From: Coleofasciculus sp. S288
GTDB taxonomy: Bacteria; Cyanobacteriota; Cyanobacteriia; Cyanobacteriales; Coleofasciculaceae
Direction: 5' to 3'
NCBI GenBank assembly: GCA_020216575.1
Contig: JAIUYC010000297.1
Coordinates: 1-5,908, forward strand
Length of the DNA stretch: 5,908 nucleotides
Made by a program: the position numbers and the translations under genes
In this document: positions 1 to 5,107 of the stretch, piece after piece
Layout of the letters: every line of letters begins with the position of its first letter
Numbering within the stretch: position 1 is the first letter of the stretch
Notes under the pieces: model-generated
Told to the model about the DNA's origin: nothing
Databases searched by the model: none
The model's input: the letters and a program-made list of their open reading frames with translations, nothing else

Positions 1-245
1 ATCTTGACCCGACGAATATTACGCGGCGCAATACCCTCGAGAATTTGCTGAATTTTCTCTACCAGTATGGATTGTTTGAGTTGATCTTCTCGAGCCGCCT
101 CGCACAAAAGTTGCAGGACACCGTCCGCCAAAACGGCTCGCGTTCTGACTCCAAGACCTGTCAGCCGTTCGTTCAGCGTTTGAATAATCGCCGCAACACT
201 TCCCTGTCGAGCTTGTTGGGCAATGTCATCCACTGGATCACGCAT
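1..245 (-). CDS. Uncharacterised cyanobacterial protein, N-terminal part (runs off window)
   Basis: An open frame starts at ATG 245-243 and continues for 81 codons to the window edge, so the C-terminus is missing. The start is MRDPVDDIAQQARQGSVAA; this is the first ATG after an in-frame TAG. No strong Shine-Dalgarno is visible (AAAGAAAA precedes the ATG). The visible part is soluble, helical in character and Arg/Gln/Leu rich, with a segment reading VRTRAVLADGVLQLLCEA and one near the edge reading IAPRNIRRV. These phrases resemble a family I associate with cyanobacterial genomes but whose function I do not know. No signal peptide or membrane helix is seen. The other strand is also open here but its translation has no recognisable features, so I take the minus frame as real. 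The right end of a decayed insertion element lies about 94 bp upstream of the start and may have altered its promoter region. Confidence 0.75.
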   Translation of the reverse strand, partial: MRDPVDDIAQQARQGSVAAIIQTLNERLTGLGVRTRAVLADGVLQLLCEAAREDQLKQSILVEKIQQILEGIAPRNIRRVK

Positions 246-338
246 TTTTCTTTGAACCCTGGATTGCTAGCTATGCCTAACCTAACCTTATTAATTTACA
301 GGATGTCCGCATCCTCGCGTCTAGATGGTGGAGTTTTG

Positions 339-375
339 TTGACACTCTCCGCCCTATAAGGGCGAAGATTCTTCG
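339..375 (-). repeat. IS right-end palindromes
   Basis: Two overlapping perfect palindromes sit at and just beyond the tnpB stop: CGCCCT-ATA-AGGGCG (350-364) and CGAAG-ATT-CTTCG (363-375). They share bases 363-364, so only one can fold fully at a time. The minus strand then reads GAGAGTGTCAA to 339. Subterminal hairpins of this kind are the recognition structures of IS200/IS605 transposases, and in TnpB loci the same segment forms the 3' part of the omega/reRNA guide scaffold. The tnpB stop codon lies inside the first hairpin, an overlap usual in such elements. Confidence 0.55.
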
Positions 376-432
376 TTCATAGACCCAACTTGCCCTAACA
401 GAATTGCTCCAATTAAGGTAGAGGTCGAATCT

Positions 433-447
433 CCCGAAGCGTTCGGG
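433..447. repeat. Perfect 6-3-6 inverted repeat in tnpB tail
   Basis: CCCGAA-GCG-TTCGGG is a GC-rich hairpin inside the coding tail of the TnpB remnant. With the right-end palindromes at 350-375 it gives three hairpins within 100 bp, consistent with this segment once being a structured guide-RNA scaffold. The structure is seen directly; the RNA role is inferred. Confidence 0.45.
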
Positions 448-461
448 TCTATGCTTCGACT

Positions 462-480
462 CACTTCGACAGGCTCAGTG
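462..480. repeat. Dispersed-repeat-like motif inside tnpB tail
   Basis: The 19-mer CACTTCGACAGGCTCAGTG resembles a short imperfect palindrome found scattered in many bacterial genomes (TTCGACAGGCTCAGTG and variants, usually intergenic). CTTCGAC also occurs just before it (454-460 and 464-470), making a short direct repeat. Here it is translated on the minus strand as part of ELDTEPVEVSRSI, a stretch between two otherwise typical TnpB tail segments, and it does not break the frame. Identification as a dispersed repeat is from memory and not verified. Confidence 0.4.
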
Positions 481-884
481 TCCAGCTCAGCAACCACCCA
501 AGTTCCCACATGCCCTGTGGTACTCAAGGCTAATTTCAGGATATTAAGAGCAGCATTCCAGTCTCGATCTAAAATCAACCCGCACTGACAAACGTGGGTT
601 CTCAGGGAGAGGGACTTTTTGATTAGGATGCCGCAACTAGAGCATTCCTGGGAGGTATAGGCAGGATTGACGGCAACCGTTATCTTGCCAAACTTGACCC
701 CGAAATACTCTAACCATTTCCTTTTTGGTAATTCCGGTGGACTTCTCCCTTCATTGGCTCAACTCCTACCTGAGTACGCTCTATTCTAAGCATTGGCAAA
801 ATTGAATAAGCAAGGGCAGCTAGTAAGATACGATCTTTTGCTAGCAACTACTACGAGTTTTCTACTTGAAAAACGCCGTAATGT

Positions 885-900
885 TTGTAAAAGTTTACAA
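885..900. promoter_or_regulatory. Palindromic operator candidate upstream of ndhM
   Basis: TTGTAAA-AG-TTTACAA is a perfect 7-bp inverted repeat with a 2-bp centre, ending 39 bp before the ndhM start. Its right arm overlaps TACAAT (896-901), a fair -10 box that lacks a good -35 at the normal distance, as expected for an activator-dependent or operator-overlapped promoter. The spacing GTA-N6-TAC differs from the NtcA consensus GTA-N8-TAC, so the binding protein is unknown. Confidence 0.4.
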
Positions 901-939
901 TTGGCTTAAGAATAATTTGGAGCCAGTAGGAGAGGTCTT

Positions 940-1281
940 ATGCTACTAAAGTGCACGACCCGTCACGTTCGCATTTATACTGCCGAAGTGAAAAACAACG
1001 AGCTGGTCGAGAGTGATAACGTTTTAACGTTGGACATTGACCCAGACAATGAGTTTAATTGGAATGAAGATGCTCTGCAAAAGGTGTATCACCAGTTCGA
1101 TGACTTGGTTGAGTCCTACAGCGGGGCAGATTTAACAGAATATAACCTTCGCCGCATCGGCTCTGACCTAGAACATTACATGCAATCGCTTTTGCAGAGC
1201 GGTCAAATTAGTTACAACCTTGAGAGCCGCGTTCTCAACTACAGCATGGGATTACCCCAAGTAAGCCCTCCAGCTGATTAA
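940..1281 (+). CDS. ndhM: NAD(P)H-quinone oxidoreductase subunit M (NDH-1 complex)
   Basis: NdhM is a subunit specific to the cyanobacterial and chloroplast NDH-1 (photosynthetic complex I). It belongs to the peripheral, cytoplasm-facing part that helps hold the hydrophilic arm, where ferredoxin electrons pass to plastoquinone in respiration, cyclic electron flow and CO2 uptake. The 113-residue protein has the family's usual size. It contains stretches I recognise as conserved: TTRHVRIYTAEV near the N-terminus, VLTLDIDPDNEFNWNEDALQKVY in the middle (residues 28-50) and YNLRRIGSDLEHYM followed by NYSMGLPQV at the end. There is no membrane segment, as expected. The start is supported by a good Shine-Dalgarno, TAGGAGAGG (927-935), just upstream of the ATG. 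The gene stands alone; its neighbour on the right is convergent, and the palindrome at 885-900 may control it. Confidence 0.96.
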   Translation: MLLKCTTRHVRIYTAEVKNNELVESDNVLTLDIDPDNEFNWNEDALQKVYHQFDDLVESYSGADLTEYNLRRIGSDLEHYMQSLLQSGQISYNLESRVLNYSMGLPQVSPPAD

Positions 1282-1290
1282 GTCGATAGC

Positions 1291-1653
1291 CTACCACCAA
1301 GTCCGATTTCCTTCCTCGTCGGTGCGGGCTTGGCGAATTACGTCAGAAATTTCTTCGGCGTCCCTGACATGGTGCAGAGCCTCCTGCTCGCCATCGGGTT
1401 CTTCAACGATAAAGTAGGTCGGAACTTTGATGTGATCGCCAGTAATGTCAGGGGCATCAACTGCCACTTGTTGAGCTTTTTCTTCAAGCGTTTGAGCTTC
1501 TGGATCTATCTTGTCACCGGGATTGACAGCATCATGAACATCAGGTGTTTCTGGCTTATCTGGAGACAGTCCAATATCTTGAACTACTTTTCCTGACTTA
1601 TCGCCAGAATTGACCGTCTTATCGATATCGGTGTTTTCTGTCTTATTGTTCAT
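1291..1653 (-). CDS. Acidic hypothetical protein, 120 residues
   Basis: I cannot assign a function. The start ATG (1653-1651) is preceded by a good Shine-Dalgarno, TAGGAG, followed by a T run, which supports it being a real gene. The protein is strongly acidic with no Cys, no signal peptide and no membrane segment. Residues 1-75 are low-complexity, rich in Asp, Lys, Thr, Gly and Pro, and probably disordered. They hold an imperfect internal repeat, VNSGDK (14-19) and VNPGDK (43-48), 29 residues apart. Residues 76-120 look folded and may be the conserved core: KVPTYFIVEEPDGEQEAL, then a short helix rich in Asp, Glu and Ile, ending in a double Trp. The stop lies only 9 bp from the ndhM stop, so the two genes are convergent with no room for a separate terminator. 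The opposite strand is open for 88 codons but its translation is unremarkable. Confidence 0.75.
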   Translation of the reverse strand: MNNKTENTDIDKTVNSGDKSGKVVQDIGLSPDKPETPDVHDAVNPGDKIDPEAQTLEEKAQQVAVDAPDITGDHIKVPTYFIVEEPDGEQEALHHVRDAEEISDVIRQARTDEEGNRTWW

Positions 1654-1826
1654 AAAAACTCCTAACGGTTTTAACGCTTGATATTTCTAGGTTGATAGTA
1701 AAAAAAATAAACAACCCAATACCTCTTTCTGGGGTGGTAATTGACGCTATCTAAAGAAGGATCAACTATCGCTACAGTGGAGCGATTCCTGACCAGAGAA
1801 GGAACTGAAAGCCTCAAAGGGGTGGC

Positions 1827-1832
1827 TATAAT
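1827..1832 (+). promoter_or_regulatory. Isolated perfect -10 box (TATAAT)
   Basis: A consensus TATAAT occurs in GGTGGCTATAATGCC, but the sequence 17 bp upstream (ACTGAA) is a poor -35 box. If active, transcription would begin near 1839 and give a leader of about 250 nt to the membrane-protein gene at 2089, or a small RNA. This is only a candidate. Confidence 0.2.
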
Positions 1833-1966
1833 GCCATCCAAAGAATTTCCTGAGTGAGATTTTCTTAATCGTCCACCGATTTAGAGCTTTGCTTGTTCTG
1901 AAGAAATTGCTTTTGTACTGGGCGACGATTTTCCAATAAGCGACGGCTCTCCCGTACCTAGTAAGG

Positions 1967-1987
1967 AATTACCAATTACCAATTACC
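1967..1987 (+). repeat. Three tandem AATTACC heptamers
   Basis: Three perfect, contiguous copies of AATTACC are followed by a broken fourth (AAACACC). Short tandemly repeated repetitive (STRR) heptamers are typical of intergenic DNA in filamentous cyanobacteria, and copy number tends to vary between strains. It lies 102 bp upstream of the membrane-protein start codon. Confidence 0.75.
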
Positions 1988-2088
1988 AAACACCCAATCA
2001 AGATCGGGCAGGGTAATTTGCTACAGACCTGTGCTGGCCGATTAAACTGGAATAGCGGAATCTTTCTACAGCAACGGTTAGTCAAATC

Positions 2089-2352
2089 TTGTCTGCACAA
2101 CAACCTCTTAATCCTTGGAGTTATAAACCGTGGTGGTGCCAGCCTTGGTCAATCCTACTAACGGGTGCACTAGCGATCGCGGGCAGCTGGGTGGTGGCAA
2201 AAACAATCTGGATAACAGTTCTCCTTTCTATTCCGGTTCTGGTTTGGTGGGCGTACTTTTTGTTGCTCTGGCCTCAGCTGATAAAAGACAGTGGCATTCT
2301 GGAACGTTATCAGCAATCTTCTCAAGCTTCTATGCCTCCGGTAAGAGATTAA
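2089..2352 (+). CDS. Small two-helix membrane protein (PWWCQPWS family)
   Basis: This 87-residue protein begins MSAQQPLNPWSYKPWWCQPWS and then has two hydrophobic segments, roughly residues 21-38 and 41-63, joined by a very short turn, so it probably forms a membrane hairpin with a polar 20-residue C-terminus. The Trp-rich NPWxYKPWWCQPWSI block is a signature I associate with a small family conserved in cyanobacteria (possibly the one named DUF6737; the number is from memory). Function is unknown. The start is inferred: after an in-frame TAG at 2053-2055 there is no ATG or GTG, and TTG at 2089 is the only ordinary start codon before the conserved block. No clear Shine-Dalgarno is present. It precedes the phosphatase gene on the same strand by 153 bp; whether they share a transcript is unclear. 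A HIP1 octamer lies inside it. Confidence 0.75.
   Translation: MSAQQPLNPWSYKPWWCQPWSILLTGALAIAGSWVVAKTIWITVLLSIPVLVWWAYFLLLWPQLIKDSGILERYQQSSQASMPPVRD
2173..2180. repeat. HIP1 octamer (one of four)
   Basis: GCGATCGC, the highly iterated palindrome of many cyanobacterial genomes, occurs here and at 3288-3295, 4285-4292 and 5141-5148. All four copies lie inside coding sequence. Four in 5.9 kb is far above random expectation and supports the cyanobacterial assignment. Confidence 0.95.
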
Positions 2353-2374
2353 TTGTGAGTCTTATCAATTGCCC

Positions 2375-2402
2375 TTGAGTCAGACGCTAGAATTTGTAAT
2401 CA
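2375..2402 (+). promoter_or_regulatory. Possible sigma-70 type promoter for the phosphatase gene
   Basis: TTGAGT (2375-2380) and TAATCA (2397-2402) are 16 bp apart, a moderate match to -35 and -10 boxes. Transcription from it would start near 2409 and leave a leader of about 97 nt before the ATG at 2506. The AT-rich palindrome AATAAGCTTATT begins at the last base of the -10 box. Weak evidence based on motif match only. Confidence 0.25.
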
Positions 2403-2466
2403 ATAAGCTTATTTTGGCACTTCACGAGGGCATGCAACTCCCGAGTGCAAGACAAGTGCAACTTGT
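2402..2466 (+). promoter_or_regulatory. Leader with palindromes and TGCAA repeats before the phosphatase gene
   Basis: The segment holds a perfect 12-bp palindrome AATAAGCTTATT (2402-2413), a perfect 6-3-6 inverted repeat ACAAGT-GCA-ACTTGT (2452-2466) and three TGCAA copies starting at 2433, 2446 and 2457. The last two are 11 bp apart, about one helical turn. Possible roles are protein binding or an mRNA hairpin about 40 nt before the start codon. The motifs are real; their use is unproven. Confidence 0.3.
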
Positions 2467-2505
2467 AGCCAAACTAGTCTCGGCTGAACATAGCGAAAAA
2501 TTTTC

Positions 2506-4920
2506 ATGGAAAATCCTGCGGCAACGCTCCACTGCCCTAACACTCGCTGTCAGGCTCCCAATCCTCAGAGCAATAAGTTCTGTCAGAACTGTCGCACGCC
2601 ACTCTTGAGACGTTACTTGTGGGCGCTTGGTCAGGACATAGACGCTTATAAACCCGGAGAAGTCCTTGCGGGTCGATATGTGGTGGTGCGCCAACGGATT
2701 GTACTCGATACTCAACCGGGAATGCCACCAGAGACGCCACAGGAGATTCCGCAAGAGCTTGCGCCCTATCTAAAGCTTTCTCCCTATGGATTGCACCTTC
2801 CCCAAGTCTACGGACAACTGTCGCTGACACAGGGACGCCGTCACTCACAAGTCTGGCTGTTGGAAGACGCCCCAATCTATGCAGGGGGGTCTTTGCAGGG
2901 CAAGGAGGCGCGTTATGTTGAAGGACAGCTCTTCCCGCAACTCACCAGTGTTTGGAAAGATGCGCCAGCGATGCGCCAGCTCAACTGGCTGTGGCAGTTG
3001 GCAAATCTCTGGCAGCCCTTGAGTAGTGAAGGTGTTGCTTCTAGCTTGTTAGTACCAGACCTTTTGCGAGTAGAAGGTTCAATTGTCCGGTTGTTGGCAT
3101 TGCAACCTGATACTCGTTCAGCACCGACGCTACAACAACTCGGTCAGCTGTGGTCACAAGGGCTGGCAGGGGCGTCATCAAGCATTGCTGAGTTTTTCCA
3201 ACACCTGTGCGTTCAGCTAGACGAGGGGCAGATACGGTCATCCGATGAATTAGTGGCGCTGCTGGATGGGGCGCTGAAAAACGGTGGGCGATCGCAATCT
3301 CGCTCCTATCAGATTTACACTCGTACTGATTCTGGACCCAGCCGCCCTCACAATGAAGACGCCTGCTACCCACCCAGTGGGCAGTTAGCTCGCCCGTCAA
3401 CGGGTACGAGTGCTTTGGCAATTGTTTGCGATGGGATTGGGGGACACGAAGGCGGGGAGGTGGCGTCTCATTTGGCTATTGAAGCGCTGCGGGAGCGGGT
3501 GGAAAAACTGCCAGCAGACCCAGATAACTGGAATCCGGTAACCCTGACTCTGGAATTAGAAGAGGCGGCCTGTGAGGCGAATGACGTAATCAGCCAGCAA
3601 AACGATAGCGAACATCGCTCTGATCGACAGCGGATGGGAACGACGCTAGTTATGGCTCGAACCTGCGCTCATGAAATGTACATCACCCACGTCGGAGATA
3701 GTCGCGTCTACTGGGTGACGAAAAACAATTGCCACCAAGTCACTCAGGATGACGATTTAGCGTCCCGCGAGGTGCGCCTCGGCTATGCTCTTTACCGGAA
3801 TGCCATACAACTGCCAACATCAGGTTCTCTGGTTCAAGCATTGGGAATGGGAGCATCGTCCGCATTACACCCAACCGTACAGCGGTTTGTTCTGGATGAA
3901 GACTGTGTGTTTCTGCTTTGCTCGGATGGACTCAGTGATAATGACCGAGTCGAGCAGTATTGGCAAACTGAACTTCTACCAATTCTCGACGGTCAAATCG
4001 ATTTGCCCACGGCAGGAGAGCGCTTAGTTCAGATTGCCAACAGCCAAAACGGACACGACAATGCTACTGTAGCTTTGGTCTACTGCCAAGTAACCCCTTC
4101 ACAGGAGCCTCGGTCGGCACAACCGCCTCAGATGGCATCGGTTACCCCCCCCGCGACGAGTGGGATGCCAACCCGTGTTGCTGCTCCGTCCCAAATGAAA
4201 ACGCAACAGCTACCTACAAAAGCGTCGAATCGTCGTCCTTGGGGGCTATTGCTAGGAATCCTCCTCTTGCTAGGGTTGGGAAGTGCGATCGCTTACGTGT
4301 TGATTCCGCGATCGTGGATCGATCCGATTGTGGGAGGAATCAATCCGAATTTCAATCCCAGTCCAACCCTGTCGCCAGCGAGTCCACCCCTAAGCGCCAG
4401 CCCCGCAGCAACTCCTTCAGGTATTTCTTCCCTAGAAGAAGGTACAGTGATTCAAATCGGCAGTTCAGTTCCCAATACCCCTGAGGATCGGGATGTCCCA
4501 CTTCTCCTGCAACGTGACAGACTACCTCCCCAAAACCAATCTGTGGTTGGTTTCATCCCCACCGACAGTATTTTGCAAGTCCTCAACGAAGCATCGGAGG
4601 GACAGCAAGAGAGATGGTTACAGGTGAGGGTTTGCATTCCGGGTTCCAGCGCCTCTGTAACTCCTACCCCAGAGTCAACAGGGACTTCTCCTCAACCCCC
4701 TCAAAGCCCAGTCGGACTATCTCCAGCAACCCCCAACACCCAGCAGACTCCCGGTTATCGTCGGGTGGCACGGGGAGATGGCGGATGGATTAGAGAAGCA
4801 GAGCTTCTGCCCAGCATTAACCAAAGTTTCACGCCCACACCTGCCCAAAGGAGTGAGTGTGGGACTTCGACTCCTGCTGTCTCCCCAACCCCAACCCCAG
4901 CCCCTCCTCGCTCTCCCTAA
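2506..4920 (+). CDS. Membrane-anchored PP2C-type Ser/Thr phosphatase with zinc ribbon and pseudokinase-like region
   Basis: An 804-residue protein predicted to remove phosphate from Ser/Thr residues of proteins at the inner face of a membrane. Domains in order: zinc ribbon (Cys10, 15, 26, 29), the same N-terminal module seen in many cyanobacterial Ser/Thr kinases; residues about 50-258, kinase-like in layout (GRYVV, LHLPQVYG, VWLLED, SSDELVALLDG) but lacking HRD and DFG; PP2C domain, about 270-530; one membrane helix, 580-600; and a Pro/Ser/Thr-rich tail with an SH3b-like unit. The PP2C motifs are complete: RPHNED (Asp285), CDGIGGHEGG (Asp309), HVGDSRV (Asp398), LLCSDGL (Asp474) and GHDNATV (Asp518, Asn519), so activity with Mn2+/Mg2+ is expected. 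The tail should lie outside the cytoplasm. The ATG is the first after an in-frame TAG at 2491 and has no clear Shine-Dalgarno. PrpJ of Anabaena is a known membrane PP2C, but orthology is not established. A CHAT gene follows after 187 bp. Confidence 0.93.
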   Translation: MENPAATLHCPNTRCQAPNPQSNKFCQNCRTPLLRRYLWALGQDIDAYKPGEVLAGRYVVVRQRIVLDTQPGMPPETPQEIPQELAPYLKLSPYGLHLPQVYGQLSLTQGRRHSQVWLLEDAPIYAGGSLQGKEARYVEGQLFPQLTSVWKDAPAMRQLNWLWQLANLWQPLSSEGVASSLLVPDLLRVEGSIVRLLALQPDTRSAPTLQQLGQLWSQGLAGASSSIAEFFQHLCVQLDEGQIRSSDELVALLDGALKNGGRSQSRSYQIYTRTDSGPSRPHNEDACYPPSGQLARPSTGTSALAIVCDGIGGHEGGEVASHLAIEALRERVEKLPADPDNWNPVTLTLELEEAACEANDVISQQNDSEHRSDRQRMGTTLVMARTCAHEMYITHVGDSRVYWVTKNNCHQVTQDDDLASREVRLGYALYRNAIQLPTSGSLVQALGMGASSALHPTVQRFVLDEDCVFLLCSDGLSDNDRVEQYWQTELLPILDGQIDLPTAGERLVQIANSQNGHDNATVALVYCQVTPSQEPRSAQPPQMASVTPPATSGMPTRVAAPSQMKTQQLPTKASNRRPWGLLLGILLLLGLGSAIAYVLIPRSWIDPIVGGINPNFNPSPTLSPASPPLSASPAATPSGISSLEEGTVIQIGSSVPNTPEDRDVPLLLQRDRLPPQNQSVVGFIPTDSILQVLNEASEGQQERWLQVRVCIPGSSASVTPTPESTGTSPQPPQSPVGLSPATPNTQQTPGYRRVARGDGGWIREAELLPSINQSFTPTPAQRSECGTSTPAVSPTPTPAPPRSP

Positions 4921-4935
4921 AGATGCAGCTTAGCC

Positions 4936-4962
4936 AGTTACAGGTTAACTTGTTTGATTTTT
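4936..4962 (+). terminator. Weak terminator candidate after the phosphatase gene
   Basis: AGTTA-CAGGT-TAACT forms a 5-bp AT-rich stem 16 bp after the stop, followed by TGTTTGATTTTT. The stem is too weak for confident intrinsic termination, so read-through into the CHAT gene remains possible. Confidence 0.2.
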
Positions 4963-5107
4963 AACTCTTCCAGGCTTCAACCTTCCAACCTTCTAGCTTT
5001 TTCACCGCCAGAGTTCAAAAACCTTAGAATTGGAAGCGTACAGGAAGCCGAAGACTCGGTAGACTGATAAGAAAATAGGAATAGTTGCTCTTCTTTTGAG
5101 CTTTTTA

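Larger units (their letters stand above)
354..719 (-). pseudogene. tnpB: TnpB C-terminal remnant (RNA-guided nuclease of IS200/IS605 type)
   Basis: The frame, read from about 719 down to the TAG at 356-354, encodes about 121 residues beginning KWLEYFGVKFGK. It contains a zinc ribbon, ECSSCG (Cys codons 644-642 and 635-633) then VCQCG (590-588 and 584-582, spaced CxC rather than CxxC). This is followed by LDRDWNAALNIL, whose second Asp (563-561) corresponds to the last RuvC catalytic Asp in the D-x-N-A-A motif. The tail ends STSTLIGAILLGQVGSMNEE, a pattern common at the C-terminus of cyanobacterial TnpB. Complete TnpB proteins are about 400 residues, so the wedge/recognition domain and the first two RuvC motifs are gone. 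An ATG exists at 578-576, but a product from there would lack the first zinc-ribbon pair. I regard it as a dead relic; the intact frame over 120 codons suggests fairly recent decay. Confidence 0.8.
339..722 (-). mobile_element. Decayed IS200/IS605-type element (tnpB 3' part plus right end)
   Basis: On the minus strand a truncated tnpB is followed by hairpin-forming sequence ending in GAGAGTGTCAA (349-339). IS200/IS605 elements end in subterminal hairpins and are cut without target duplication; a right end finishing in TCAA is known for IS608. By that analogy I place the outer boundary at 339. The upstream side is lost: homology to TnpB fades around 716-722 and an in-frame TGA lies at 761-759. 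No tnpA transposase and no left end are seen, so it cannot move on its own. The right boundary is reasonable, the left one approximate. Confidence 0.65.
1654..2088. other. Intergenic stretch between divergent genes
   Basis: These 435 bp separate the minus-strand acidic protein gene from the plus-strand membrane protein gene and should contain both promoters. Visible items are an A/T-rich run at 1696-1713 next to the minus-strand leader, a lone TATAAT at 1827-1832 and the AATTACC repeat at 1967-1987. Short open stretches exist on both strands (for example about 1790-1970, minus) but have no start codon, no ribosome site and no recognisable product. I see no tRNA or other RNA gene. Confidence 0.6.

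Noticed and set aside
45..359. Plus-strand open frame of 104 codons
   Set aside because: It is antisense to the minus-strand gene at 1-245 and runs across the IS right end; the translation lacks any recognisable pattern and no ribosome site precedes it.
705..779. Minus-strand short frame from an ATG near 800 (LRIERTQVGVEPMKG) just upstream of the TnpB remnant
   Set aside because: It is a different frame from TnpB, stops within about 27 codons and has no clear ribosome site. It may be more insertion-element debris, but I cannot identify it.
885..900. NtcA binding site before ndhM
   Set aside because: The spacing is GTA-N6-TAC, whereas NtcA needs N8, so the site is listed only as an unknown palindrome.
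1903..1962. Plus-strand frame reading FSNKRRLSRT then stop, looking like a protein C-terminus
   Set aside because: An in-frame stop lies shortly upstream, no start is present and I could not tie it to a family; it is too short to support a pseudogene call.
1967..1987. CRISPR-like repeats
   Set aside because: The units are 7 bp and contiguous with no spacers, which fits a cyanobacterial STRR rather than a CRISPR array.
3041..3421. Minus-strand open frame of 126 codons within the phosphatase gene
   Set aside because: It lies entirely within the phosphatase coding sequence, whose PP2C motifs are unmistakable; its own translation has no domain pattern.
4957..5000. AACCTTC-like short repeats after the phosphatase gene (CTTCAACCTTCCAACCTTCTAG)
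   Set aside because: Only two imperfect units with 8-bp spacing are present, too few to call a tandem repeat.
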